The position numbers were made by a program, and so were the translations under genes. From the NCBI RefSeq assembly GCF_002139855.1, contig NZ_CP018789.1:868001-932000 (forward strand): a DNA stretch of 64,000 nt. The letters are read 5' to 3'. Every line of letters starts with the position of its first letter. The first letter of the stretch is position 1. Shown one piece after another: positions 1-9,414 of this stretch. The notes beneath the pieces are model-generated. The model was not told the DNA's origin and searched no databases. It was given only the letters and a program-made list of their open reading frames with translations. Origin of the DNA: Campylobacter porcelli. Its GTDB lineage: Bacteria; Campylobacterota; Campylobacteria; Campylobacterales; Campylobacteraceae.

Positions 1-84
1 TACAAAAAGCATAGTGAAGCTACAGAAGAAAAAATTAACTCAACACTAGCAAAAATCACTGAAATTCTTGGAATTGAATTTTAG
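1..84 (+). CDS. C-terminal end of a type I restriction-modification protein, probably HsdM (partial)
   Basis: The first 28 codons of the window read in frame 1 to a TAG at 82-84, giving a lysine- and glutamate-rich helical tail that ends in ITEILGIEF. The 5' part lies outside the window. Because an HsdS gene follows on the same strand after 123 bases, and type I loci usually run hsdM then hsdS, the likely identity is the DNA adenine methyltransferase subunit; HsdR is an alternative. The assignment rests on context, since the visible piece has no catalytic motif. Confidence 0.5.
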   Translation, partial: YKKHSEATEEKINSTLAKITEILGIEF

Positions 85-207
85 ATTTGTATTAAAAATG
101 CAAAAAATTGGACAAACTAATATTTACATAAACATAAAACTTATGGAGCTTTTAAAGGCATAACCTGTAGGAAATTCCATCAAGTTTAATATAATAAGGA
201 AACTAAA

Positions 208-1770
208 TTGGCAAAGATAAAAAAAGATACAAATTTAAAAAAAGCAATTCTCCAAGCAGCCATCACTGGTCAGTTGATTAGTAATATAGAAGGAGAAACT
301 GAAACTGGCAAACAGCTTTTAGACAAAATTATTAAAGAGCGCAATAAAAAACTTCTAGCCGAGTGGGAAGAAGCAAAAAAGAAAAACCCAAAAGCCAAAA
401 AGCCCACTCCAATTGTCGCAAGTGAAATAGCAGAAGATGAAATCCCCTTTGAAATTCCTAAAAATTGGTGTTGGTGTAGATTGGGGAATTTAGGTATTAC
501 AAATACTGGTGCGACACCTTCAAAAAATAATCCCGAATATTTTGGAAACTTTATCGATTTCCTATCGCCCGGTGATATTCAAAATTCAATAATTACTTAT
601 GGGAAACAGGGGCTATCAGAAGCTGGATACAAGGTTGCAAGACCAACCCCTTCTGGCACTATAATACAAGTTTGTATTGGTGGTTCTATTGGGAAATGTG
701 CTGTTGTTGACAGAGAAGTAACTTTTAATCAACAAATAAATTCAATAACAACTATATGTTCTAATACTCAATATATCTATTATGTTCTTTCTTCTGAGTA
801 TTTTCAAAAAATAATTATAGAGTACTCAACAGGAACTGCAACCCCTATAATTAATAAATCTAGTTGGGAAAAATTATATATTCCCCTTCCACCGCTTGCC
901 GTGCAAAATGCCATTGTTGCAAAACTTGAAGAAGTGCTGCCTTTGGTTGATGCTTACGAAAATGCAGTTCTCCAAAAAGAGGAGTTAAAAACCGCTCTTT
1001 TTGATAAAGTAAAAAAAGCCATTTTACAAGAAGCAATACAAGGCAAGCTCACAGAATCTTGGCGAAAAACTGCCACAATAGAAGAAACTGGAAAACAACT
1101 TTTAGATAGAATTATTGAAAAGCGCAATAAAAAACTTCTAGCCGAGTGGGAAGAAGCAAAGAAAAAAAACCCAAAAGCCAAAAAGCCCACTCCAATTGTC
1201 GCAAGTGAAATAGCAGAAGATGAAATCCCCTTTGAAATTCCAAAAAATTGGTGTTGGTGTAGATTGGGGGATTTAGGCACATTTATTAATGGGGATAGAG
1301 GAAGTAATTATCCATCAAAAGATAAATTGTCATCCAATGGAGAAATACCTTTTGTAAGTGCAATAAATTTTGAAAATACAACATTGAGAAAAGATAATCT
1401 ATTGTATGTTTCCCAAAAGCAATATGATTTACTTCGAAGTGGGAAATTACAAAAAGAAGATTTTGCAATTTGTATAAGAGGTTCATTAGGTAAATTCTGT
1501 TTTTATCCATTGGAAGTTGGAGCGATTGCATCTTCATTAGTAATTCTTAGAGCAAATGAAATAATTAACAAAAAGTATCTTTATTATTATTTATGTTCTG
1601 ATTTTTTCTATGAAGAAATAAAAAGATTTAACAATGGAACTGCACAACCAAATTTAGCTGCTGGTGATTTAATTAAATTTTTATTTCCACTCCCACCGCT
1701 TGCCGAGCAAGAAAAGATTGTAGAAATAATTGAACAGATATTGCCTTTGTGTGAAAAGTTGGCTTTTTAA
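208..1770 (+). CDS. hsdS: Type I restriction-modification specificity subunit HsdS, two target-recognition domains
   Basis: HsdS sets the DNA target of a type I methyltransferase/restriction complex, each of its two target-recognition domains (TRDs) reading half of a split site. The 520-residue protein has a conserved N-terminal helix region (about 1-95), TRD1 (about 95-230), a central conserved region (about 230-350), TRD2 (about 350-495) and a short distal conserved end. PLPPLA followed by Q and a helix ending in LPL occurs after each TRD, the usual hinge. The N-terminal segment repeats the central region, a cyclic architecture. The start is TTG at 208, preceded by AAGGAA at 196-201. The last conserved region is short, stopping at LCEKLAF. 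The two conserved blocks are nearly identical in DNA, allowing recombination. Target sequence cannot be predicted. Confidence 0.9.
   Translation: MAKIKKDTNLKKAILQAAITGQLISNIEGETETGKQLLDKIIKERNKKLLAEWEEAKKKNPKAKKPTPIVASEIAEDEIPFEIPKNWCWCRLGNLGITNTGATPSKNNPEYFGNFIDFLSPGDIQNSIITYGKQGLSEAGYKVARPTPSGTIIQVCIGGSIGKCAVVDREVTFNQQINSITTICSNTQYIYYVLSSEYFQKIIIEYSTGTATPIINKSSWEKLYIPLPPLAVQNAIVAKLEEVLPLVDAYENAVLQKEELKTALFDKVKKAILQEAIQGKLTESWRKTATIEETGKQLLDRIIEKRNKKLLAEWEEAKKKNPKAKKPTPIVASEIAEDEIPFEIPKNWCWCRLGDLGTFINGDRGSNYPSKDKLSSNGEIPFVSAINFENTTLRKDNLLYVSQKQYDLLRSGKLQKEDFAICIRGSLGKFCFYPLEVGAIASSLVILRANEIINKKYLYYYLCSDFFYEEIKRFNNGTAQPNLAAGDLIKFLFPLPPLAEQEKIVEIIEQILPLCEKLAF
301..495 (+). repeat. Direct repeat copy 1 within hsdS
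   Basis: This block encodes the helix, the lysine-rich segment and the WCWCRLG motif before TRD1. It matches 1084-1278 at an offset of exactly 783 bases (261 codons). From 337 onward I count about five differences in 160 bases. The repeat is direct and in frame. Confidence 0.9.
1084..1278 (+). repeat. Direct repeat copy 2 within hsdS
   Basis: Second copy of the conserved block, in front of TRD2. See 301-495. Near-identity at synonymous positions suggests recent duplication or gene conversion rather than ancient internal duplication. Confidence 0.9.
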
Positions 1771-1805
1771 ATCAATTTAATTATTCTAAATTCTAAGCAA
1801 GATTT

Positions 1806-1814
1806 TGATAAAAT
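1806..1814 (+). promoter_or_regulatory. Extended -10 element upstream of tgt
   Basis: TGATAAAAT fits the TGN-TATAAT extended -10 typical of Campylobacter sigma70 promoters, which often lack a recognisable -35. It lies 24 bases before the tgt ATG, with an AAGGA ribosome site in between. Confidence 0.5.
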
Positions 1815-1838
1815 TATGCTAATTAAATAAGGATTTAT

Positions 1839-2957
1839 ATGGAATTTAAAATAGACAAAATAAGCCAAAACGCAAGAGCTTGCACCATAAAGATGGCTCA
1901 TGGCATAATCAAAACTCCAGTGTTTATGCCAGTTGGCACACTTGGAGCGATTAAGAGTCTTGATGCGGTAGATATGAGCGAAATTTTAGACGCTAAGATA
2001 ATTTTAGCCAATACTTATCATCTCTATTTACGCCCTGGAAGCAAGGTAGTAAAGGGATTTGGCGGACTTCATGGATTTAGTGGATTTGATAGAAATTTTC
2101 TAACTGATAGCGGTGGATTTCAAGCTTTTTCTCTCTCTCATCGCTCTAAGGCTGATGAAAATGGGATTAAATTTAAAAGTCATATAGATGGTAGTTTGCA
2201 CTATTTTACACCAAAAAGTGTGCTAGATACGCAGTATGATTTAGGCAGTGATATTATGATGATTTTAGATGATTTAGTGGCTCTTCCAGCGACAAAAGAA
2301 CGCATAGAGCTAAGCCTAAAACGCACGATAAAATGGGCCAAAGAGGCTCAAATGTATCACAAAACTCAAAAAGCAAATGGAGTTGGCGCTCATCAAAATC
2401 TCTTTGGTATCATACAAGGCGGGACTGATTATAAAGCTAGAAAAGAGTGCGCTACGGCGCTATGCGATATGGAGTTTGATGGATTAGCCATAGGTGGATT
2501 AAGCGTGGGCGAGTCAAATCAGCAGATGTATGATACAGTTCAAGGCGTTATGCCATATATCGACCCTAATCGCCCTAGGTATCTAATGGGCGTTGGTACC
2601 CCAGAGGATCTAGTAGAAAATGTAAGTCGTGGGGTGGATATGTTTGATTGCGTGATGCCTACAAGAAATGCTAGAAATGGGACTTTATTTACTAGTTTTG
2701 GTAAGCTCAATATCAAAGCGGCTGCTTTTATAAATGACCATGAGCCAATCGACCAAGAGTGCCAGTGCTATACTTGTAAAAGATACTCTAGGGGCTATCT
2801 AAATCATCTATATAAGGCTAGAGAGCTTACATTTTTTAGACTAGCAAGTTTGCATAATCTACACTACTATCTAAATTTAATGAAGCAAATAAGAGAGGCG
2901 ATAATGGCTGATAAATTTGCTGAGTTTAGGAGTGAATTTTATGCGAAAAGAGCGTAA
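1839..2957 (+). CDS. tgt: Queuine tRNA-ribosyltransferase (tRNA-guanine transglycosylase)
   Basis: Tgt exchanges the wobble guanine of GUN-anticodon tRNAs (Asp, Asn, His, Tyr) for the queuosine precursor preQ1, acting in the cytoplasm. The 372-residue length is normal for the family. Visible signatures are DSGGFQ at 90-95 with the catalytic Asp90, GGLSVGE at 219-225, the conserved segment [14 protein letters not shown] at 268-281 carrying the nucleophilic aspartate, and a zinc site formed by C308, C310 and C313 with a later histidine. It starts at an ATG behind TAAGGA. It converges with the pseudouridine synthase gene, with a hairpin over the junction. It is unrelated in function to the neighbouring restriction locus. 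Confidence 0.97.
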   Translation: MEFKIDKISQNARACTIKMAHGIIKTPVFMPVGTLGAIKSLDAVDMSEILDAKIILANTYHLYLRPGSKVVKGFGGLHGFSGFDRNFLTDSGGFQAFSLSHRSKADENGIKFKSHIDGSLHYFTPKSVLDTQYDLGSDIMMILDDLVALPATKERIELSLKRTIKWAKEAQMYHKTQKANGVGAHQNLFGIIQGGTDYKARKECATALCDMEFDGLAIGGLSVGESNQQMYDTVQGVMPYIDPNRPRYLMGVGTPEDLVENVSRGVDMFDCVMPTRNARNGTLFTSFGKLNIKAAAFINDHEPIDQECQCYTCKRYSRGYLNHLYKARELTFFRLASLHNLHYYLNLMKQIREAIMADKFAEFRSEFYAKRA

Positions 2958-2967
2958 ATAATCTGAT

Positions 2968-3732
2968 TTAAACCATTTTTAAAATGGTTTTATCAATTTC
3001 ATTAAATCCTTGATTAAAAAACTCCCTACTAGGCTCGGCGTAAAACTCATAATCAAAAATTTTAGTTCTTAAACTATGTAGATATAATCTATTAGAGCTA
3101 CTTTTGGCATATTTTTCATCACCCAATACACCAAATCCACTACTAGCTAAATGCACCCTAATCTGATGAGTTCTACCTGTCTCTATATCCACTCTTAATA
3201 GCGATTTTTTGCCTTCGACTGCTATTGGGGCGATATGCGTGATGGCTGATTTACCATTTTTTAGATCAATCTTTGCGAATGCTCCAGATCTTGTTTTTAT
3301 GGTAGTTAGTGGCTGATTAATTGTCAAATTTTCACACACTATCCCCTTAACAACTGCTAAATAGGTTTTTTTCACCCTATTTTGTGAAAACTCCCTAATA
3401 GCCCTTTGCTGGAAATCATCATTTTTATATAGCATTATTACTCCGCTAGTCTCCTTATCCAAGCGATTTAATAGTGGAAATTTAAACATTTCAGCGATTT
3501 TTTGGCTTGTGATAAATGGCGGTTTATTTACTGCTATGATATTTTCATCTTCAAAAATTTTAGATGGCTTTGGCAATTTTGTAATTTTAAATTTAGCACT
3601 CTCTTTTAAAAGCCCTCTAGCAAGCACAACTCTTTGACCGCCTACGCTCACAAGCCCAGCATCTATCATCGCTTTTGCTTCGTTATTTGAAATTCCCTCT
3701 TGAATGGCTAAAAGTTTATAAGCTTTTTGCAT
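2968..3732 (-). CDS. RluA-family pseudouridine synthase
   Basis: The enzyme isomerises specific uridines in rRNA or tRNA to pseudouridine. An S4-like RNA-binding region covers about residues 1-50 (with the turn ISNNEAKAMIDAGLVSVGG), followed by the catalytic domain. The motif NRLDKETSG at 89-97 contains the catalytic Asp92, and RTHQIRVHL is the second family signature. The 254-residue length is short for RluC/RluD but normal for the Campylobacter member of this operon. It is the last gene of a long minus-strand run and starts two bases after kdtA ends. The exact target uridine cannot be told from sequence. Confidence 0.9.
   Translation of the reverse strand: MQKAYKLLAIQEGISNNEAKAMIDAGLVSVGGQRVVLARGLLKESAKFKITKLPKPSKIFEDENIIAVNKPPFITSQKIAEMFKFPLLNRLDKETSGVIMLYKNDDFQQRAIREFSQNRVKKTYLAVVKGIVCENLTINQPLTTIKTRSGAFAKIDLKNGKSAITHIAPIAVEGKKSLLRVDIETGRTHQIRVHLASSGFGVLGDEKYAKSSSNRLYLHSLRTKIFDYEFYAEPSREFFNQGFNEIDKTILKMV
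2970..2990. terminator. Hairpin between convergent tgt and rluA-type genes
   Basis: AAACCAT and ATGGTTT form a 7-bp stem around an A/T loop, followed by TTAT on the plus strand. The stop codon of the minus-strand gene lies inside it. It could end both transcripts, although the stem is AT-rich. Confidence 0.5.
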
Positions 3733-3734
3733 AT

Positions 3735-4853
3735 TTATCCTTTTATCTCTTTTATTATCTTATCCATATCGCACATATTTATAATTTTTGTGCTTTTTAA
3801 ATTTGAGTTTATCTTCTCCCACACATCATCATATGAGCAAAACTCAATCCCGCTTACTGCTTTATATAGGTCTTTTTGATTATAGATATACTCTCCGCTT
3901 AGAATTTTACAACCAAATTGAGCCGCCTCTATAGGATTATGCCCTCCAATGCCATATTCAAAGCTACCACAAAGCACGACAATATCGGCAATTTGATATA
4001 AATTCACTAGCTCCCCAAGAGTATCAATAAGAATAATTTGCGATCTTAACCCCATATTATCACTAAATTTCTCAAAGCTCATATCGCTTTTAATGCTATC
4101 TTTGATAATTTTACACACTTCAGCAAATCTCTCAGGGTGCCTTGGAGCGATAAAAAACTGATCATTTGGGCTTAAATTTAAATTTTTAAGCAAATTTATC
4201 TCTTCATTTTGATGAGAACTAGCTATTACTATAACTCTTTTATCTGGCTTTTTATATTGCTTTGATGGCTTTGGTAGATTAGCTGATTTTATATTGCCAA
4301 CAACCTTAATATTTTTTGCTCCCAGCGTAGCTAGACGCTCTTTATCCAAATCGCTTTGAGCTAGCACCAAATCAACATATTTAAAAAGCCATCTATAATA
4401 GAATTTAAATCTTAGATAATTTTTATAACTTTTATCGCTAATTCTAGCGTTTAAAAGCACCGTTTTTGATCCATTTGATTTAGCAACTTTAAATAAATTT
4501 AGCCATAGCTCTGCTTCAAAAACTATCAAAACTTCTGATTTGCTTAGCCAAAAAGGTAAAAAACACTCAAAAGGCAAAAATCTACAATCAGCGTATGTAT
4601 TAGCATAGTCAAATCCAGTTTGAGTAATCACGCTAACCCTACAATCACCCAAACGCCTTACTAAAGGCTCAATAGCACGAGCTTCACCAAGACTACAAGC
4701 GTGGAAGTGGTATTTGGCTAATTTTGGTTTTGAATTTTTGATTAAAAAAAATCTTGCCCTTATACTACGGATAAACTTCTGCTTAAAACTCAACAACCAT
4801 AAAAATGGAGATGAAATCAAAAGCAAAAGTGCCGTAAATAGAGTATATATCAC
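3735..4853 (-). CDS. waaA: 3-deoxy-D-manno-octulosonic acid (Kdo) transferase
   Basis: WaaA (KdtA) adds Kdo from CMP-Kdo to lipid A precursor at the inner face of the cytoplasmic membrane, the first step of lipopolysaccharide or lipooligosaccharide core assembly. The 372-residue protein has an N-terminal membrane anchor (about 3-22), the acceptor-binding motif CSLGEARA at 53-60 with the expected catalytic glutamate, and a GT-B C-terminal domain with CGSFEYGIGGHNPIEAA. It overlaps the upstream zinc-ribbon gene by four bases, so the two are translationally coupled. Confidence 0.93.
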   Translation of the reverse strand: MIYTLFTALLLLISSPFLWLLSFKQKFIRSIRARFFLIKNSKPKLAKYHFHACSLGEARAIEPLVRRLGDCRVSVITQTGFDYANTYADCRFLPFECFLPFWLSKSEVLIVFEAELWLNLFKVAKSNGSKTVLLNARISDKSYKNYLRFKFYYRWLFKYVDLVLAQSDLDKERLATLGAKNIKVVGNIKSANLPKPSKQYKKPDKRVIVIASSHQNEEINLLKNLNLSPNDQFFIAPRHPERFAEVCKIIKDSIKSDMSFEKFSDNMGLRSQIILIDTLGELVNLYQIADIVVLCGSFEYGIGGHNPIEAAQFGCKILSGEYIYNQKDLYKAVSGIEFCSYDDVWEKINSNLKSTKIINMCDMDKIIKEIKG

Positions 4854-5563
4854 TCCTGTGTAGTCTCTTTATAGAGAATTCTACCACAATGCGGACATGT
4901 AGTTATATCATCACTTTTAATAATATGAGCATAAGTCTTATCATTTATCTTCATAAAACAGCCATAACAAGCCTGTTTTCTCACTGGCACAACGGCTGTA
5001 TTTTTAGCCCATTTACGAATTTTTTCATAAAATGTAAGAATTTTTTGATTCATATCAGCTAATAGCTTCTCTTTTTGATCGTAAATTTTACTTCTTTCAT
5101 CATCAATAGCTTTTATCTCATCAGCAACTTCGCTACTTATACCCTCAAGGCTATTTTGAATTTGCGTTTTTTTCATCTCAAGCTCAGATTTTAACTCATT
5201 TTTACTATCGATAATTCTCTCAAGTCTATTAATCTCTTCATTAGCTGCTTCAAGCTGATCTTTAGCTAAATCCTCTTCTAAATTTAGAGCTTTTATCTCT
5301 TTTTCGCTTTTTACTGCTGAAGTTTTTTTACTAATTTCTTTGATTTTAGCGTTAAATTCATTAATGTGAGAGTTTGTATTGGCAATTTGAACTTTTAATT
5401 CTGATATTTCATTATCAACTTTTTCTATATTTTCATCTATAGCGATTATCTCATCTTTTTTAAGTTGTAAATTTCTATTAATACTCTCAATTCTTGGTGC
5501 GTAACTATCTATTTTTTGATCTATTTGTGATAAACTTACAAGTTGCTGTAGATATTTATTCAT
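4850..5563 (-). CDS. HP0958-type coiled-coil C4 zinc-ribbon protein
   Basis: A 237-residue protein with a long heptad-rich coiled coil (about 10-180) and a C-terminal zinc ribbon made of two CxxC pairs (CYGC and CPHC). This matches the Helicobacter pylori HP0958 family, whose member is required for motility and has been linked to stability of sigma54 (RpoN) and to flaA mRNA control. Whether the Campylobacter protein does the same is inference. The gene sits between nif3 and waaA in a housekeeping operon, not among flagellar genes. Start is ATG at 5563. Confidence 0.85.
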   Translation of the reverse strand: MNKYLQQLVSLSQIDQKIDSYAPRIESINRNLQLKKDEIIAIDENIEKVDNEISELKVQIANTNSHINEFNAKIKEISKKTSAVKSEKEIKALNLEEDLAKDQLEAANEEINRLERIIDSKNELKSELEMKKTQIQNSLEGISSEVADEIKAIDDERSKIYDQKEKLLADMNQKILTFYEKIRKWAKNTAVVPVRKQACYGCFMKINDKTYAHIIKSDDITTCPHCGRILYKETTQE

Positions 5564-5577
5564 TGATTTCCCTTTAG

Positions 5578-6303
5578 TTATCTATATTCGAATGGATTTA
5601 TTGAATTTGTGATTGTAGCAAAAAGATTAAATTTTTGCAAGTAAAATGCCAACGACTCCCCAAAATATCGCTCACTTTCAAAATGATTTATATCAATCAA
5701 GCTAAGCGAATTCTCATAAGATTCAAGTGCTGTGTGATACTTAAAGTCACCACTTAAAAAGCAATCAGCCTCAAAGCTACCAATTAATTCACTCCCACTT
5801 CCAGTGCAAATTGCGGCCGTTTTTATAAATTCAGACCCCTTGACAACCCTTAAAGTTGGTAAATTTAATTTAGATTTTATCCTAGATACAAACTCTTCAA
5901 AGCTCTGATTTACCTCAAATTTAAGTATAAAATCGCCATATTGTTCATAATCTTGATAACCCAAAATCTCGCTTAGGACAAATCGATTTAAAACAACCTT
6001 ATCATAATTAGTATGCATTGAGATTAGGCTAATATCCTTTTTAATCATCATTTTGATTAAATTTGATGGATATTTGCTACTATCAACTCTTTTTAACCCC
6101 TTAAAAATAAGCGGATGATGAGTGATAAAAAGCGTATTTGGCTTAGCACTAGCCACAATAGTGCTATCTAAATCCAAGCTAAGCACAATATCATCAAATT
6201 CATCATTCATGCTACCTATGATTAATCCAGAATTATCCCAACTCTCTTGTAGTTCAAATGGTGCTATACTATCTAAAATAGCGTAAATTTCAAATATTTT
6301 CAC
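5578..6303 (-). CDS. Nif3-like dinuclear metal centre protein
   Basis: Nif3/DUF34 family protein of 241 residues, normal for the short form. WDNSGLIIG at 22-30 and THHPLIF at 61-67 supply the conserved metal-ligand histidines, and a C-terminal INHFESE motif completes the dinuclear site. Homologues are often labelled GTP cyclohydrolase I type 2, but the physiological substrate is not established. The start overlaps the glyQ stop by four bases, so it is part of the same operon. Confidence 0.9.
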   Translation of the reverse strand: MKIFEIYAILDSIAPFELQESWDNSGLIIGSMNDEFDDIVLSLDLDSTIVASAKPNTLFITHHPLIFKGLKRVDSSKYPSNLIKMMIKKDISLISMHTNYDKVVLNRFVLSEILGYQDYEQYGDFILKFEVNQSFEEFVSRIKSKLNLPTLRVVKGSEFIKTAAICTGSGSELIGSFEADCFLSGDFKYHTALESYENSLSLIDINHFESERYFGESLAFYLQKFNLFATITNSINPFEYR

Positions 6304-7157
6304 CTATTTAAACTCTTTTTATAAGCCATAGCACAACCCTTAGCCAACTCTCTAATCTTAAGGATATAATCTTGCCTTTGCGTAACGCTAATCGCCCCAC
6401 GAGCATCAAGCACATTAAAAGTATGTGCCGCAAGCATACAATAATCATAAGCTGGAAGTGCCAACCCATGCTCCAAAATCGCCTTACACTCATTAGAGTA
6501 TGACTCAAACCAATCAAAGAGCTTAGCAGTATCAGCTATTTCAAAGTTATATTTGCTAAATTCAAATTCGCTCTGTTTATGGACATCGCCGTAGGTTACT
6601 ACATTTGAATTATGCTCATCCCAAATAATATCATAAACACTATCTTTATCTTGAAGATACATAGCCAGGCGTTCGATTCCATATGTTACTTCTGCGCTAA
6701 CTACCTCACAAGGTATTCCGCCAACTTGCTGAAAATATGTAAATTGCGTAACCTCCATACCATCTAGCCAAACTTCCCAGCCTAAGCCCCACGCACCAAG
6801 AGTTGGGCTCTCCCAGTTATCTTCTACAAATCTAATATCATGTTTTTTAAGGTCTAATCCAAGCCTTTCTAAGCTTTTTAGATATAGCTCTTGGATATTT
6901 TTTGGGCTTGGTTTCATTATTACTTGAAATTGATAGTAGCTACCAAGTCTATTTGGGTTTTGACCATATCTACCATCGGTTGGTCGTCTAGATGGAGCTA
7001 CATATGCCACATTCCAAGGCTTATCTCCTAAAGAGCGTAAAAATGTAGCTTGATGATATGTCCCAGCACCAGCTGGCATATCATATGGTTGGACGACAAT
7101 GCAACCTTGCTCATTCCAATACTGCTGAAGAGTTAAAATTATCTGGCTAAATGTCAT
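6300..7157 (-). CDS. glyQ: Glycine-tRNA ligase alpha subunit
   Basis: GlyQ is the catalytic subunit of the alpha2beta2 bacterial glycyl-tRNA synthetase, charging tRNA-Gly with glycine. At 285 residues it is typical. Early residues [18 protein letters not shown] and the segment [11 protein letters not shown] are diagnostic of the family, as is the motif [11 protein letters not shown]. The beta subunit gene (glyS) is not in the window. The gene overlaps its upstream and downstream neighbours by four bases each. Confidence 0.97.
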   Translation of the reverse strand: MTFSQIILTLQQYWNEQGCIVVQPYDMPAGAGTYHQATFLRSLGDKPWNVAYVAPSRRPTDGRYGQNPNRLGSYYQFQVIMKPSPKNIQELYLKSLERLGLDLKKHDIRFVEDNWESPTLGAWGLGWEVWLDGMEVTQFTYFQQVGGIPCEVVSAEVTYGIERLAMYLQDKDSVYDIIWDEHNSNVVTYGDVHKQSEFEFSKYNFEIADTAKLFDWFESYSNECKAILEHGLALPAYDYCMLAAHTFNVLDARGAISVTQRQDYILKIRELAKGCAMAYKKSLNR

Positions 7158-7642
7158 AAATTTCCTTTATTGTCATTAAAATTCTCTATTGCTTTATTCC
7201 ACATTAGCTTATATTTTCTCTTTAAAAACTCAACCTCTTCTTGAGCCAATTTAAGCTGATTAGTAAGCGTCTCTACGGTTTTTCTATCTTCATCATATAG
7301 TTCTTGCATGGAGTATAAAGCCTCTTTGAGAAATTTATTCTCATTTCTAAGTGCATCTAGCGTCTCATCTTTAGCGTCTAAAACTTTTTCGTGTAAATTT
7401 AAAATAGTCCCAATGGTCTTTTCTACAAAGCTCTCTCCAGGCAAGTTATAAGGCTCTCCGCTTACTACCATCTCTCCATTGCTAGTTGGCACCACGCTCA
7501 TAGTGCCTTCATTTGCCTCTATATAGACTATATCATTATCTATTTTTGTATTTAATGCACCTCTTTGGATCATGCCATCTACAACTTCTCGTTTTAAATG
7601 AACTAGCTGACAAAACTCATCAATAGCTAGATATGTTTTCAT
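7154..7642 (-). CDS. DUF3972 family protein, Campylobacterota-specific
   Basis: A 162-residue protein with an N-terminal MerR/excisionase-like segment (about 1-50; [20 protein letters not shown]) and a C-terminal coiled coil (about 85-155). It matches the conserved hypothetical that sits between purE and glyQ in Campylobacter genomes. The N-terminal helix-turn-helix resemblance suggests nucleic-acid binding, but no function is established. It is coupled to purE and glyQ by four-base overlaps. Confidence 0.75.
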   Translation of the reverse strand: MKTYLAIDEFCQLVHLKREVVDGMIQRGALNTKIDNDIVYIEANEGTMSVVPTSNGEMVVSGEPYNLPGESFVEKTIGTILNLHEKVLDAKDETLDALRNENKFLKEALYSMQELYDEDRKTVETLTNQLKLAQEEVEFLKRKYKLMWNKAIENFNDNKGNL

Positions 7643-8145
7643 TTAGCACCACCTAGAAGCACCTCGATCTTTTTAGAATCTGCCTCTAATAATTTAGCTT
7701 GTTTCTCTCTATCTTCTTTTAATTTTATTGCTAAATTTTCATCAGTTAGGGCTAAAATTTGCATTGCTAAATACGCAGCATTTTTAGCTCCAGCCTTACC
7801 AATTGCCAAAGTCGCCACTGGTATGCCAGCTGGCATTTGAACTGTGGAGTATAGCGCATCTACGCCATTTACAGCTGATCCACCCATAGGCACACCAATA
7901 ACTGGCTTAATAGTATAAGCCGATACCGCTCCAGCTAAATGAGCTGCCATACCAGCTGCACATATAAATAGAGCCGCACCCCTAGCATCGGCATCTTCTA
8001 CATATTGATGAGTTCTAGCTGGGCTTCTGTGAGCTGAGCTAATAATCATCTCATATTTGACATCAAATTCCTCTAAAATCTTAGCCGTTTCACTAATAAT
8101 CTCATAATCGCTCTTACTACCCATTATAATGCTTATAAATTTCAT
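7639..8145 (-). CDS. purE: 5-(carboxyamino)imidazole ribonucleotide mutase
   Basis: PurE (class I) converts N5-CAIR to CAIR in de novo purine synthesis. The 168-residue length fits. MGSKSDYE at 8-15 and SAHRSP at 37-42, with its active-site histidine, are clear. The glycine/alanine-rich AAGMAAHLAGAV segment follows. It lies directly downstream of the U32 peptidase gene. Other purine genes in this window (purC, purS, purQ) are far away, so the pathway is dispersed. Confidence 0.96.
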   Translation of the reverse strand: MKFISIIMGSKSDYEIISETAKILEEFDVKYEMIISSAHRSPARTHQYVEDADARGAALFICAAGMAAHLAGAVSAYTIKPVIGVPMGGSAVNGVDALYSTVQMPAGIPVATLAIGKAGAKNAAYLAMQILALTDENLAIKLKEDREKQAKLLEADSKKIEVLLGGAK

Positions 8146-9414
8146 CTACTCTCCTTTTATAATCTCTTTACGCAAAAAACTAAACTCAGGCAAATTAGCA
8201 GGAAGCCTAATCTCATTCTCATTTCCACTATGAATTTCATCAAATTCTTTGCCTTTTGTGCTTATTAATTTTTTGAATTTTACATAGTATTTATCATCTT
8301 TTTTATAGATACTTCCTAGCTCATTCTCTACGCTATTTATCACAGCATTAACAGGAGCAAAGATCTCGTATTCATGCTTGGTATCTATCTTAAATTTGGT
8401 TTTAAAGCTAACCCCATCAGTGCTAATAGCATGGACTTGATGAGTGCCCTCTTCTATGCTATTTATATGATTTTGCGTATCTTCTCTCTCATAAGGCTTA
8501 TGAATGAGATAGCCATCGCTAAAGCCTCTATTTTTAAGCGTATTTAGCTCAGCTTCATAAATTTCTGGACGGAAATTACCCGCTATAGTATCATCAATTG
8601 CCATCTTATAGGCTTTTGTCGCACAAGCAACATAATACTCGCTTTTTGTGCGACCCTCTATTTTTAGGCTATCTATGGCTTGGGTTTTAATGATTCTCTC
8701 TATATGCTTACTTAAATTTAGATCTTTAGAGTTCATTATATGTGTGCCATGCTCGCTCTCTTCTAGGCGAAATAACGCCCCATTATCTGGGCTTTTAGCG
8801 TATAATTCATAGTTAAATCTGCAATCATTAGCACAACTTCCACGATTGCTTAATCTACCGCTTTGGACTGCTGAGACTAGACATCTACCAGAGTATGCAA
8901 AGCACATTGACCCATGGCAAAATATCTCTAATTCCAAGCTTGGTATCATCTCTTTTATTAGCACCGCATCTTTTAGGCTCATCTCACGAGCAGCGACAAT
9001 CCTACTAGCACCCATATCGTGATAAATTTGAGCATCAAGATAATTCATTACATTTGCTTGTGTAGAAAGGTGTATCTCAATATTTGGAGCAATCTCTTTA
9101 GCAAGTTTCATAACTCCTGGAGTTGCGATAATAAAGGCATCTACGCCAAATTCGCTAATAGTTTTAATATGTTTTTTGAGATTATCAAGCTGAGTATTAT
9201 ATGGAAATCCATTTATTGTAGCGTAAAATTTTACCCCGCTTTTATGGGCTAATTTTACACCATATTCAAAGCTTTCAAGATTAAATTCCTTCGCACTTCT
9301 TTGACGCAAAGAGAAGTTACCTACACTAGCATAAACCGCATCAGCCCCATAAGCCAAAGCGATTTTAAGCTTGGTTAAATTCCCAGCTGGGCTTAAAAGT
9401 TCTGGTCTTTTCAC
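8146..9414 (-). CDS. U32 family peptidase, probable tRNA hydroxylation protein (TrhP/YegQ-like)
   Basis: A 422-residue U32 protein with a TIM-barrel N-terminal domain (LSPAGNLTKLKIALAYGADAVY) and the conserved cysteine cluster around CHGSMCFAYSGRCLVSA and GSCANDCR, expected to hold an iron-sulfur cluster. Characterised relatives take part in prephenate-dependent 5-hydroxyuridine formation in tRNA; others are collagenase-like. The tRNA role is favoured on family knowledge. The gene is coupled to cheZ by a four-base overlap (9411-9414) and starts with an ATG. Confidence 0.88.
   Translation of the reverse strand: MKRPELLSPAGNLTKLKIALAYGADAVYASVGNFSLRQRSAKEFNLESFEYGVKLAHKSGVKFYATINGFPYNTQLDNLKKHIKTISEFGVDAFIIATPGVMKLAKEIAPNIEIHLSTQANVMNYLDAQIYHDMGASRIVAAREMSLKDAVLIKEMIPSLELEIFCHGSMCFAYSGRCLVSAVQSGRLSNRGSCANDCRFNYELYAKSPDNGALFRLEESEHGTHIMNSKDLNLSKHIERIIKTQAIDSLKIEGRTKSEYYVACATKAYKMAIDDTIAGNFRPEIYEAELNTLKNRGFSDGYLIHKPYEREDTQNHINSIEEGTHQVHAISTDGVSFKTKFKIDTKHEYEIFAPVNAVINSVENELGSIYKKDDKYYVKFKKLISTKGKEFDEIHSGNENEIRLPANLPEFSFLRKEIIKGE

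Noticed and set aside
98-163. A 21-codon frame between the type I locus genes
   Set aside because: It has no ribosome site, no recognisable product and is within the range expected by chance in AT-rich DNA.
954-1280. Long antisense frames opposite hsdS, mdh, clpB, flhA and others
   Set aside because: They lie wholly inside well-supported genes, lack ribosome sites and encode low-complexity products.
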